This document shows, piece after piece, positions 53,181 to 61,020 of a stretch of DNA of 64,000 nucleotides. Every line of letters begins with the position of its first letter. Position 1 is the first letter of the stretch. The stretch spans positions 124,001-188,000 of the forward strand of contig NZ_JIAG01000002.1 in assembly GCF_000688395.1 (NCBI RefSeq). Reading direction: 5' to 3'. This DNA is from Haematomicrobium sanguinis DSM 21259. GTDB taxonomy: Bacteria > Actinomycetota > Actinomycetes > Actinomycetales > Micrococcaceae. Under the pieces are notes generated by a model that made no database searches, had not been told where the DNA came from, and saw only the letters and a program-made list of their open reading frames with translations. The position numbers were made by a program, and so were the translations under genes.

Positions 53181-54160
53181 CCGTGGGCATGCTCACGGTG
53201 GCGCTTTCGGCCGGACTGATCGCGTTGGCGGTGTTCGGGCCGGCTCTGCTGCGGCACGCGGCCCCCGCTCTGGTGCGGGTCCCGCGCCTGGCGATCGTGG
53301 TCGTCGCCGGCGGCATCGGGGTCTGGCTGGTCACGCTGCTGGCGATCGGCCCCGTGCTGGCCTGGGCCGGAGCCGGCCCCGCGCTGCTGCCCGAACGCGC
53401 GGCCGAGGTCTGCCAACGGTGCCTGAGCGCCGCGAACCCGTTCGCCGCCGACACCACCGACACCCTGGTGCCCGCGGTGCTGCTGCTCGCCCTGCCGGTG
53501 GCGCTGGCCCTTGCCCTGGGAGCAGGGCTTGCCCGCCAGATGTCCCGGCGTAGCTCCCGCTCCCGGCACGCCGCCCGCACGCTGCTGCACGGCGCGCGGC
53601 GGCAGCTCCTGCATGGACACGAGGTGGCACTGGTCGACGCCGAGCACCCGTTCGCGCTCACCTTCCCCGCCCGTCACGGCGGGATCGTGCTCTCCACCGG
53701 CGCGGTGCGCGCGCTGGAGCCGGGCGAGCTGGCCGCCGTGCTGGCCCACGAGCACGCCCACCTGCACCAACGCCACCACCTCATCACCGCGCTGGTGGAC
53801 AGCATCGCCGCCTACCTGCGGTGGGTGCCGCTGATCCGCGCTGCCGCCGACGCGCTGCCGCACTACCTGGAGATCGCCGCGGACGACCAGGCCCGCCGTC
53901 ACGCAGGAACCCCGGCGCTGGTCAGCGCCCTGGTCAAGCTCGGCGAACGCACCCACCCCGCCATGCCGCAGCACTCCTGCCCGGTCGCCCTCCACGCCGC
54001 CGGTCCCGAACGCATCCGCCACCTCGTCCACCCCAGCGCCGGGCTGGCAGGCGCCCTGCCCGCCGTCGCGATCGCCGCATATCTGGTCGGCATGGCCGCC
54101 CTTGCCGCCGCCGTCCACCTGCCCTACGTCTCGGCCGCCCTCACCGGCTGCGCCACCTGA
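53177..54160 (+). CDS. M56-type membrane zinc metalloprotease (BlaR1-like, no sensor domain)
   Basis: 327 residues with four or more hydrophobic segments and the zinc site HEHAHLHQRHH (HExxH) around residue 195, followed by an EIAADDQARRHAG third-ligand region. It overlaps blaI. BlaR1-like proteases cleave BlaI on a signal. The C-terminal penicillin-binding sensor domain is absent, so beta-lactam sensing is unlikely; two Cys (VCQRC, about residue 75-78) in the first external loop could sense thiol state. Confidence 0.85.
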   Translation: MTVGMLTVALSAGLIALAVFGPALLRHAAPALVRVPRLAIVVVAGGIGVWLVTLLAIGPVLAWAGAGPALLPERAAEVCQRCLSAANPFAADTTDTLVPAVLLLALPVALALALGAGLARQMSRRSSRSRHAARTLLHGARRQLLHGHEVALVDAEHPFALTFPARHGGIVLSTGAVRALEPGELAAVLAHEHAHLHQRHHLITALVDSIAAYLRWVPLIRAAADALPHYLEIAADDQARRHAGTPALVSALVKLGERTHPAMPQHSCPVALHAAGPERIRHLVHPSAGLAGALPAVAIAAYLVGMAALAAAVHLPYVSAALTGCAT

Positions 54161-54192
54161 CCCCGCCAGAACAAGAGAGAACAACCAAGCCC

Positions 54193-54519
54193 ATGGATGA
54201 GAACCCTCGTGAGGTGATCCTGCACGTGGCCGACGACCCCGCCGACGTGCAACGGGCGCTGGACGCCGCCGCCGGACTCCACGCCGCCGGCCTGGGAGTG
54301 CGGGTGCGGGTCGTCGTCAACGGCCCGGCACTGGCCGGCCTGACCGGCACCGATGCCGTCCAGGTGCCCGAGCACACCGAGGTGGCCGCGTGCAGCGTCG
54401 GGCTCGGACGGCGCGGCATCGACCCCGGCGAGCTGCGACCCGAGGTCGGCACCGTCCCCTCCGCGGTCACCGCGATCGTCCACGCGCAACTGGCCGGCGC
54501 CGCCTACATCCGCATCTGA
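54193..54519 (+). CDS. DsrE/DsrF-like sulfur-relay protein
   Basis: 108 residues. EVILHVADDPADVQRALDAAAGLHAAG and a Cys at VAACSVGL are typical of the DsrE/YchN fold, where the Cys can carry persulfide sulfur. It starts 32 bases after the M56 gene on the same strand and precedes the racemase-like gene. A role in handling sulfane sulfur fits the island. Confidence 0.75.
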   Translation: MDENPREVILHVADDPADVQRALDAAAGLHAAGLGVRVRVVVNGPALAGLTGTDAVQVPEHTEVAACSVGLGRRGIDPGELRPEVGTVPSAVTAIVHAQLAGAAYIRI

Positions 54520-54549
54520 CCGGACCAGAAGGTGGCAGATGGAGCGCCG

Positions 54550-55248
54550 ATGAGGACCATCGGGTTGCTGCACGGGATGAGCAGCGTCGCGACGGTGGAC
54601 TACTACCGCCGGATCAACGACCGCGTGAACGAGCTGCGTGGCGGGCATGAGCGAGCCGAGCTGGTGCTGTCCAGCGTGAACTTCGGCGTCATCGAACGAT
54701 GCGTGCGCGCCGAAGCCTGGGATGAGGCCGGACAGTATCTGGCAGGCAAAGCCCGGGGCCTGCAGCGGGCGGGAGCGGACTTCATCGCCTGCGGGAGCAA
54801 CACCATGCACCGGGTCGCGCCCGTCATCGAGGCGGCGATCACCGTCCCGTTCCTGCACATCGCCGATGTGGTCGCGACCGCAGCGACCGACCTCGGGGTG
54901 ACCCGGCTGGGACTGCTCGGCACCGCGCCGACGATGGAACAGGACTTCTACCGGGGAAGACTCGAGCGAGCGGGCTTCACTGTGCTGACCCCGGAGCCCG
55001 TCGACCGGGCCACGGTCGATCAGATCATCTTCGACGAGCTGACCAGACACGTGTTCCGGCCAGAGTCTCGGGAGACCTACATCCGGGTCATGACAGACCT
55101 CCACGCGGCCGGGGCCGAGGCGATCGTGCTCGGATGCACCGAGATCATCCTCTTGGTCGGCCCCGACGACGTGCCGGGACTGCCGCTGCTGGACTCGACC
55201 ACGCTGCACGTCGAAGCCACCGTCCAGACCGCGATGTCCCGCGGCTAA
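54550..55248 (+). CDS. aspartate/glutamate racemase-family protein
   Basis: 232 residues with two-domain racemase blocks: GLLHGMSS at the start and the second catalytic Cys in VLGCTEI. At the first catalytic site the usual C-N-T-x-H is S-N-T-M-H (ACGSNTMH), so Ser stands in for Cys; a Cys is two residues earlier. Some family members use Thr here and still racemise slowly, from memory. It follows the DsrE-like gene on the same strand. Substrate unknown; amino-acid racemase or a decayed relative are both possible. Confidence 0.8.
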   Translation: MRTIGLLHGMSSVATVDYYRRINDRVNELRGGHERAELVLSSVNFGVIERCVRAEAWDEAGQYLAGKARGLQRAGADFIACGSNTMHRVAPVIEAAITVPFLHIADVVATAATDLGVTRLGLLGTAPTMEQDFYRGRLERAGFTVLTPEPVDRATVDQIIFDELTRHVFRPESRETYIRVMTDLHAAGAEAIVLGCTEIILLVGPDDVPGLPLLDSTTLHVEATVQTAMSRG

Positions 55249-55287
55249 GCCGCCCCACAGCGGGTCCGCCGCGCCGGGACGAGCCGG

Positions 55288-55941
55288 TCACCGGCGCTGG
55301 AGGAGAAGCACCCCGTCGGTCAGCTCGGCGGCCTCGCCGGAGGGTGCGGTGGCGTGTCGGGTGTGCGTCTGGATGCTCAAGACGAGCCAGTCGTGCTCGT
55401 TGAGGTTCAGCTCCACGAACTGTCGTGCCGGGCTGGGAAAGCTGTGCGCGGGATGATCCGCGGCGTCGACCCAGGGTGGGGGTGCGGCGTGGGAGAGGAC
55501 CACGAGGTGACCGCCGGCGCGCACCGCGGTGGCTGCGCGTTGCAGGATCGCGATGCGCGGGAGCGGGACAGGCGAGTGCAGGAAGCTGGCGGTCACCAGA
55601 TCGTAGGGGCCGTCGTCCGGCTCCCACCGTGCCAGGTCGGCGGTGACGAACCGGGTGGCCGCGCTGGCCTGTTGACGCTGAGCCTCGCGGCGTGCGCGCG
55701 CGGTCGCGGTGGCGGAGATGTCCACGCCGGTGACGATCCAGCCCTGGGTGGCGAGCCAGATCGCGTCGGCGCCCTCCCCGCACCCCAAATCCAGCGCTTT
55801 CCCCGGAGCCAAGTGCTGCACAGCGTGGACCAGGCTAGGGTTCGGGCGGCCCGACCACACGCGCTCGGCGTCCCGGTAGCGGCCCTCCCAGAACTCCTGA
55901 GGATTCTGAGAGGGCGAGTCGTGGCGCGTGGCGCCTGTCAT
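55288..55941 (-). CDS. class I SAM-dependent methyltransferase
   Basis: 217 residues. ALDLGCGEGADAIWLA is motif I, followed by VTGVDISATAT and a DLVTASFLHSPV post-motif. The family includes TehB-like and thiopurine/thiol methyltransferases that methylate small soft nucleophiles. ATG overlaps the stop of the small Cys-rich gene, so it ends the CstR-controlled operon. Methylation of a sulfur or metalloid compound is a reasonable inference; no substrate residues can be named. Confidence 0.85.
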   Translation of the reverse strand: MTGATRHDSPSQNPQEFWEGRYRDAERVWSGRPNPSLVHAVQHLAPGKALDLGCGEGADAIWLATQGWIVTGVDISATATARARREAQRQQASAATRFVTADLARWEPDDGPYDLVTASFLHSPVPLPRIAILQRAATAVRAGGHLVVLSHAAPPPWVDAADHPAHSFPSPARQFVELNLNEHDWLVLSIQTHTRHATAPSGEAAELTDGVLLLQRR

Positions 55942-56114
55942 CGTCCGAACAGGCGGGCGAAGAACCCGCCCGTCGCGGGTGCCTTCTCCTTCTCCTTGTC
56001 GTGTCCGGGGCACCACTGGCCCGCCGGCACGGTGCGCTTGACCTCGGCGATGTGCTGGCCGCAGCCGGCCCAGGTGGTCTTGCCGCAGGTCTTACAGGTC
56101 ACAGCTCGGCACAT
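55938..56114 (-). CDS. 58-residue Cys-rich zinc-knuckle protein
   Basis: A short gene easily missed. Its 58 residues start MCRAVTCKTCGKTTWAGCG and end in a basic FFARLFGR. Two Cys-x2-Cys/His sites (CKTCG, CPGH) could hold one zinc or react with sulfane sulfur. The stop overlaps the methyltransferase ATG (ATGA) and it follows the CstR gene, so it is a member of that operon. Similar small proteins occur widely in actinobacteria; function unknown. Confidence 0.75.
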   Translation of the reverse strand: MCRAVTCKTCGKTTWAGCGQHIAEVKRTVPAGQWCPGHDKEKEKAPATGGFFARLFGR

Positions 56115-56168
56115 GGATTGCTTCTTCCTTCGAGGGCTGTCTGTCGGTTGGTCGTGAGGATCGCTCGT

Positions 56169-56444
56169 TCAGGCGAGCGTGAGGAACAGCTTCTCCAGCT
56201 CCTCGGTGGTGATGTCGTCGGCACGGTTGGTGCCGTCGGGGTCGGCGATGCAGTCCTTCATCGCGGTGGAGATGATCGCGAACCCGGCACGGTCAAGCGC
56301 CGAGGAGACCGCCGCGAGCTGGGTCACCACCTCCCGGCACGACCCGCCGCCTTCGACCGCGTCAATGACGGCGTTGAGCTGGCCGCGGGCGCGGCGGAGC
56401 CGGTTGAGGATGCGGCGCTGGGCGTCGGGGTCACTCGTGGACAT
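56169..56444 (-). CDS. cstR: CstR-type persulfide-sensing repressor (CsoR/DUF156 family)
   Basis: 91 residues of the CsoR/RcnR fold (RRILNRLRRARGQLNAVIDAV). Cys36 and Cys65 are present, but the copper ligand His61 of CsoR is Ala here. This Cys-Cys, no-His set is that of CstR, which forms di- to tetrasulfide bridges in response to reactive sulfur. It overlaps the DUF2892 gene upstream by 14 bases. Its G-rich operators lie at 56888-56903 and before the persulfide dioxygenase. There is no copper ATPase or copper chaperone nearby. Confidence 0.9.
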   Translation of the reverse strand: MSTSDPDAQRRILNRLRRARGQLNAVIDAVEGGGSCREVVTQLAAVSSALDRAGFAIISTAMKDCIADPDGTNRADDITTEELEKLFLTLA

Positions 56445-56751
56445 GAGAACTCCTGTTCGGGACGGGGGCGCTCGTCAGGTCGACGTGCTGCCGGGCATCG
56501 GGGATGTCGAGTGTGTGCTGCGGCGTCTGAGACTGCCGACCAGTGGTGAGCCAGTTCGTCGGGCATGTTCCCGTGACCGCCATGACCGCGATGACGGCGG
56601 CCATCACGCCGGCGACTACCGCGATCGCCGGGTCCGTCGACAGCATGGACGCACCGAACGAGCCGACGATCAGGGCGACGGCTCCACGGCTCAGCCGCGC
56701 CCATACGCCGGCGCGGCATGCCGGGGCGCAGGTGAGCTGTTGGTCAGACAT
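56431..56751 (-). CDS. DUF2892-family small membrane protein
   Basis: 106 residues with two hydrophobic segments (about residues 18-48), then a GTCP Cys-Pro motif and a hydrophilic tail. DUF2892 domains are fused to rhodaneses or lie beside them in sulfur-detoxification loci, including the rhodanese at 47 kb. It has a strong GGAGGAG site. Overlaps with cstR downstream and a small open frame upstream mark it as early in the operon under the operator at 56888. Confidence 0.8.
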   Translation of the reverse strand: MSDQQLTCAPACRAGVWARLSRGAVALIVGSFGASMLSTDPAIAVVAGVMAAVIAVMAVTGTCPTNWLTTGRQSQTPQHTLDIPDARQHVDLTSAPVPNRSSHVHE

Positions 56752-56878
56752 AGGCGAAACTCCTCCGACGGTCAGGAACGCCGTCGAGCGGGTGGTCGGC
56801 CCAAAGGCCCAGGATCAGCACCGAGCTCTCCTCGACCACCCGGGTCGGGTTCTCTCGCCTGATCTCGGTCGCACCCAT
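56744..56878 (-). CDS. possible 44-codon leader gene behind the CstR operator
   Basis: A 44-codon open frame begins ten bases after the CstR operator and ends eight bases inside the DUF2892 gene, so the latter's ribosome site lies within it. The ATG has no ribosome site, and the transcript may be near leaderless. It could be a leader peptide coupling translation to the operon, or chance. Confidence 0.35.
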   Translation of the reverse strand: MGATEIRRENPTRVVEESSVLILGLWADHPLDGVPDRRRSFAYV

Positions 56879-56887
56879 GACTCCAAC

Positions 56888-56903
56888 ATACCCCCGGGGG
56901 TAT
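56888..56903. promoter_or_regulatory. CstR operator of the cstR operon
   Basis: ATACCCCCGGGGGTAT is a perfect 16-bp palindrome, matching the two operators at 49.2 kb. Its place upstream of the DUF2892-cstR-small protein-methyltransferase operon indicates autoregulation. Confidence 0.85.
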
Positions 56904-57106
56904 CTCGATCTCAACTCTTGTCATCGCAGCGTCGCGAACGAGGTCTCCGCGACAGAGGCAAGCGGACTCTCCGCAGGGTTGTGCAGCGCCCGCCGATCGC
57001 TCCTCACGCAGCCCACTCCTCTCGGGCCGTGTAGGCCGCAGAGGTCACGGGCCGGCCGGGAGGCGGCTACCTCACGGCGGCCGGCGAAGACCGGCTGAAC
57101 CATACG

Positions 57107-57137
57107 ACTATGCTAGATAGTAACTATGATGGATAGT
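57107..57137. promoter_or_regulatory. pair of BlaI-type operators before the sortase-like gene
   Basis: ACTATGCTAGATAGT (57107-57121) and ACTATGATGGATAGT (57123-57137) are perfect 5-5-5 inverted repeats, 16 bases apart. A -10-like TATGAT (57125-57130) lies inside the second, so binding would block the promoter. The same arrangement controls the BlaI operon at 52.15 kb. Confidence 0.78.
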
Positions 57138-57179
57138 CGAGCATGAGCTTTGGTCGACGCGCGGAACGGGGTTCGGAGC

Positions 57180-57728
57180 ATGCGGGAGACAGTCGGACGG
57201 AGCAAGCAGCCGCCGCGGCGCTGGCATGGGACCCTCGGCGCGGCGGCGGGGACGGTCCTCGTCCTCGCTGGCGGGGCGGTGCTGGTAGGCCTTCTCGCCG
57301 CGCCGGAGCGGGTCGAGTATGTGTACGGGACGGTGAAGACGGCGGTGACGGGAAGCATCCATGCCGCGCGGGAGGACGCGTTCGGAGACCTGCCCACCGT
57401 GGACTTGGGCGCCACGGGTGGCGTGCACGAACTAGACGGCTGCGACGGAACGTTCACGGAGATGAGTTCCTACGAGCGGGAGGGTGTTCCGCCGGTATGG
57501 GCAGCCCACAACAACTGTCAAGGCGACGTCCTGCTCCCCTGGGAGATAGGCCAACGGGTGCAGGTCGAGGGCAGCGATCAGGTGTATGAAGTGGTTGATA
57601 TCCGCCACACGCCAAAGACCTGGGCGACCACCGACGACCTGCTTGGCCTCGACGGTTCATTCGCCTTGCAGACATGCTTCTACGGCGAGGACCGGATGAA
57701 GTTCGTTGGGCTCGAACCGGTCGATTAG
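57180..57728 (+). CDS. sortase-like membrane-anchored protein
   Basis: 182 residues. A transmembrane helix at about residues 17-40 precedes an external domain with the sortase order: WAAHNN (His), then VQVEGSDQVYEVVDI, and late FALQTCFYGEDRMKFVGLEPV (catalytic Cys in a QTC motif, with Arg after it). Sortases join surface proteins to peptidoglycan or pilins. It is forward, 43 bases after the BlaI-type operators, and is the first gene right of the CstR operon. No LPxTG-type substrate was noticed in the island. ATG 57180 is preferred; TTG 57150 is an alternative. Confidence 0.7.
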   Translation: MRETVGRSKQPPRRWHGTLGAAAGTVLVLAGGAVLVGLLAAPERVEYVYGTVKTAVTGSIHAAREDAFGDLPTVDLGATGGVHELDGCDGTFTEMSSYEREGVPPVWAAHNNCQGDVLLPWEIGQRVQVEGSDQVYEVVDIRHTPKTWATTDDLLGLDGSFALQTCFYGEDRMKFVGLEPVD

Positions 57729-57735
57729 TCGCGGG

Positions 57736-58788
57736 ATGGTCGAGACCCGCCCGTCGCGCAGTCCTCAGCGCGGTCCGTCTGGTGCCCGCGAAAGAGGTGG
57801 TCAGGAATCCCATCCCAGGAATGCGGTTGATGAGCCCGAATCGGTCGCCGCGTCGAACCAACACGAGTCCTGCAGTCTCCGCGGTTTCGCGCCCATCCTC
57901 GCCCGGAACCGCATCATCGTCCAGCCGGTCGGGCCGTTGGCCTACGACTGCGTTCAGGTCATCGTCGTTCGCGATGGAAGCGCCATCCTGTTTAGCGAGT
58001 TCAAGCAGAAGTTGGTCAAGTTTGGGGACGTGATTCTCCTGGGGGCCAACACACTGCTTGGGGGTGAACCCGAGGGTCGTGCAACTGTGACGACGGTCTA
58101 TCTCGATACCGACTACTTGATCGACCAGATTTTCTGGCAACACGTCGGCATATTACGGGACCGCCTCGACGCGCAGTGCTTTGCCGAGACTATGTATGCC
58201 GAGCCTGCGCAGGTACTTCATATCGGCGAAGATCGAGCGAGAATGCTGATGCCGCGTCTCGATGAGCTGGTTGCTCTCAGTATCGATGGCCGATTCGCGG
58301 AGAACTTCAATCGAATGCAGGCATTGTGGTTCAGCATCGCTCATGTCGTGACTCCCTTTATCAAAACCTCACCGATCCGTACATCCCCGACGCAGCGCGC
58401 GACCGCGATACCCTCGCTACCTCGTGTTCGTCGGTTTGCGCCGTTGCGCACAGAAGCGCGCAAGGTCGCTGAACTCTTACGGACGGACCCGGCGCGGCGT
58501 TGGTCCGTGTCGGAATTGGCAGATGAAGTACATCTGTCGAAGTCACAGGTCAACCGCATCTTCGTTGAGGCGTACGGGAAGTCACCGATCGCTTACCTGA
58601 CCATGCAGCGAGCCGAGCGGATGGCGCATCTTCTACGCACGACGTCCCGCTCTGTTGCGGCGATCGCTCAGGAGGTGGGCTGGAGCGATCCTGACTTCGC
58701 CGCTCGCCAGTTCCGCCGCGGCGTCGGCCTTACTCCCAGCGACTACCGGACGATGCATCGGGTGACGTCCACGCAAGCGGCCGGGTGA
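57736..58788 (+). CDS. AraC-family transcriptional regulator
   Basis: 350 residues. The C-terminal 100 have a double helix-turn-helix (WSVSELADEVHLSKSQVNRIFVE and RSVAAIAQEVGWSDPDFAARQFRR). The N-terminal cupin-like part (RNRIIVQPVGPLAYDCVQVIVVRDGSAIL) would bind a ligand. The first 45 or so residues are low-complexity, and the true start is uncertain. It follows the sortase-like gene and precedes the element backbone, and may regulate transfer or replication genes. Confidence 0.8.
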   Translation: MVETRPSRSPQRGPSGARERGGQESHPRNAVDEPESVAASNQHESCSLRGFAPILARNRIIVQPVGPLAYDCVQVIVVRDGSAILFSEFKQKLVKFGDVILLGANTLLGGEPEGRATVTTVYLDTDYLIDQIFWQHVGILRDRLDAQCFAETMYAEPAQVLHIGEDRARMLMPRLDELVALSIDGRFAENFNRMQALWFSIAHVVTPFIKTSPIRTSPTQRATAIPSLPRVRRFAPLRTEARKVAELLRTDPARRWSVSELADEVHLSKSQVNRIFVEAYGKSPIAYLTMQRAERMAHLLRTTSRSVAAIAQEVGWSDPDFAARQFRRGVGLTPSDYRTMHRVTSTQAAG

Positions 58789-59009
58789 AGGACGCATCTG
58801 TCCGGGTGATAGCCGCGGGATCGGTGGCCGCAGGCCCCCGGGCCAGTTCCGATCCGGTAGGCCGGTAGAGACTCGTCGGGTTCGTCGCGGAGCCTGGCGG
58901 TCGCCAGTCTTGTTCCGTCGTCCGTCTCGTCTTCCTGATCCGCCCGGCGTACCTCGCGGTCGCACGGTCGCTCCCCCTCGGAGTGGCCCTGGCGGAAGGA
59001 GGTCAGACG

Positions 59010-60106
59010 ATGGCTGCGAACGAGGACAAGCAGGCGACACGGCAAGCGACGCTCGACGCGCTGGAAGAACGCATCGTGCGCTCGGTCGAGGAACTGGTCT
59101 CGGGCGATGACTGGCGCCGTGCGATCGAGTTCGCGGCGAGGTTCCGTACCCGCTCGTTCAACAACACGCTCTTGATCTGGGCGCAACATCTCGAAGCTTA
59201 TGAACAGGGCCGGGTGCCGACGCCGACGCCGACCTGGGTGGCGGCGTTCAAGGACTGGCGGAAGATGGGTCGCTGGCCGGAGAAGGACGGCGGCTATCGG
59301 ATTCGCGGTCCGGTCAAGGCGAGGTTCGCGTCGGCCACCCCGCGCGATCCGGCGTCGTGGCGACGGCTGGGGTCCTGGGAGAAGCCGCGACCGGGCGAGG
59401 TCGTGCGCAGGCGGATCGTCAGCGTCGTCCCGGCCTATGTGTGGGACGTGTCGAGGACGCACGGCGCACCGCTTCCCGAGCTGCCCCGTCCGAGGCTGCT
59501 GGAAGGCGAAGCCCCGGCCGGGCTGTGGGAGGGCCTGACCGAGCAGGCGGAGTCGCGGGGTTCGAGGTGCTGCGGATGCCGCGCGACCGCATCGAACGGG
59601 GCGCGAACGGCTGCATCGACTTCGAGACCCGGCAAGTGATGGTCTGCGCGGACATGGACCCGGCCGCGCAGGTCAAGACCCTCGCGCACGAGCTGGCGCA
59701 CGTCCGGCTGGACGGCCCGAATCAGCGGGACGACGCCCGCGAGCATCGAGGAATCAGCGAGGTACGCGCGGAGTCGGTCGCGTTGATGATCGCCGCCGCA
59801 CACGGCATGGACACCAGCGACTACACGATCCCGTATGTCGCCGGATGGGCGAGCAACGTGGACGGGAAAGACCCCGTGGCGGTGGTCCGCGCCACGGGCG
59901 AGCAGGTGCGCAGCACCGCATTCGACATTCTCGACAAGCTCGACACCACACAGCTCGGGAACGGCAACCCGCTGTCCCTGCGTGTCGATGGCCCGGAGCA
60001 CACGCCGCAGGCCCAGGAGACGCCAGAGCAGGCCGCGCGCCAGGTCGAGCCGCTGCCGGAGCGGGAGACGCCGGCGGCCTCAGTCGGCTCGGGACGGGGC
60101 CTGTGA
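59010..60106 (+). pseudogene. ArdC-like antirestriction/zincin gene, frameshifted
   Basis: Start ATG 59010 has a strong GGAGG site. Frame one gives an ArdC-type N-terminal domain (FNNTLLIWAQHLEAYEQGR, then WRKMGRWPEKDGGYRI), then loses sense after 59560. The other frame, from 59561, goes on GFEVLRMPRDRIERG and has the zincin motif HELAHVRLDGP and a SEVRAESVA third-ligand region. One extra G in the GGGG at 59557-59560 would join them into about 365 residues. ArdC proteins protect incoming DNA from restriction. A homopolymer sequencing error is a real alternative to a mutation. Confidence 0.82.
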
Positions 60107-61020
60107 TGGTCACCCCCGCCACGGCTGCCGCCGTGTTCGGTCAGCTCGACGGGGCACCGTTGCCGGTCGCGGCTGGTGAGCTGGCGCGGGCCGGAGTTCC
60201 GGTGTTCCCCTGTGCGCCGGCCGGGAAGCGGCCGATCCCGGAGCGCGGATTCCACGAGGCCAGCATCGACCCGAGCCGTGTTGAGGCGTGGTGGCGGGCG
60301 CGGCCGGCCGCGAACATCGGCATCCCGACCGGTGCCGTCTCGGGGCTGGTAGTGATCGACGTGGATGTGCACGGCGTCAACGGGTACGCCGCCTACGCGC
60401 GGTCAGCCCGGGCCGGGCTGATCCCCGAGCCGCTGGCGGTCGTGCGCACACCCACCGGCGGCCAGCACGCCTACTTTCCAGCCGACCCGAACCAGGCGCA
60501 ACGGTCCTGGCAGGCAGGGAAGGTCGGCATCGACTGTCGCGGGGACGGCGGCTACATCATCGCCCCGCCCTCGCTGCTACGGCTCGACGGCCTGCGCACG
60601 CCGTACCGGGTCGAGCAGCTCGCGGCCGGTGCGGCCTGGCCGATAGATGCGGGCCGGCTGCGAGACTTCCTTGATCCTCGGCCCGCGCCTCGGCCGCGCC
60701 TCGGTGGGCCAGTGCGGCGCGAGGATGCGGAGCGGCTGGCGACGTGGCTGGGGCGGCAGGCCACAGACCGCAACCTCAAACTCTTCTGGGCCTCGTGCCG
60801 GTTGTCCGAGGGCGGGGTGCCGCTCACGGATGCCCTGGACGCGATGGTGACGGCCGCACAATCCGATTTCGGGGAGCGGGAGATCACCCGCACCGTCTAC
60901 AGCGCCTATCGCAGCGTCGGCGCCGGAGCCCGCCGGGACCGTCCGGCCGCATCGGCTTCGGGCGAGTTCGCTCGCGGGAACGCGCAGCAGCGGGCGCCCG
61001 CCACGCGGGGGCTGTCATGA
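60106..61020 (+). CDS. bifunctional primase-polymerase (prim-pol)
   Basis: 304 residues. The archaeo-eukaryotic primase fold shows IDVDVHG (catalytic Asp-x-Asp), TPTGGQHAYF and GIDCRGDGGYIIAPPS. The C-terminal part is a helical domain (TDRNLKLFWASCRLSEG). These enzymes prime and extend strands on plasmids and integrative elements, making DNA after conjugation. ATG overlaps the ardC stop (TGATG) and its own stop overlaps the DUF2637 gene (ATGA), so it is part of a four-gene backbone operon. Confidence 0.88.
   Translation: MVTPATAAAVFGQLDGAPLPVAAGELARAGVPVFPCAPAGKRPIPERGFHEASIDPSRVEAWWRARPAANIGIPTGAVSGLVVIDVDVHGVNGYAAYARSARAGLIPEPLAVVRTPTGGQHAYFPADPNQAQRSWQAGKVGIDCRGDGGYIIAPPSLLRLDGLRTPYRVEQLAAGAAWPIDAGRLRDFLDPRPAPRPRLGGPVRREDAERLATWLGRQATDRNLKLFWASCRLSEGGVPLTDALDAMVTAAQSDFGEREITRTVYSAYRSVGAGARRDRPAASASGEFARGNAQQRAPATRGLS

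Noticed and set aside
52791-54160. Beta-lactam resistance regulator pair (BlaI/BlaR1)
   Set aside because: The M56 protein has no penicillin-binding domain and no beta-lactamase gene is present.
56169-56444. Copper sensor CsoR
   Set aside because: The His ligand is replaced by Ala and no copper ATPase or chaperone is nearby. The operators sit beside persulfide genes.
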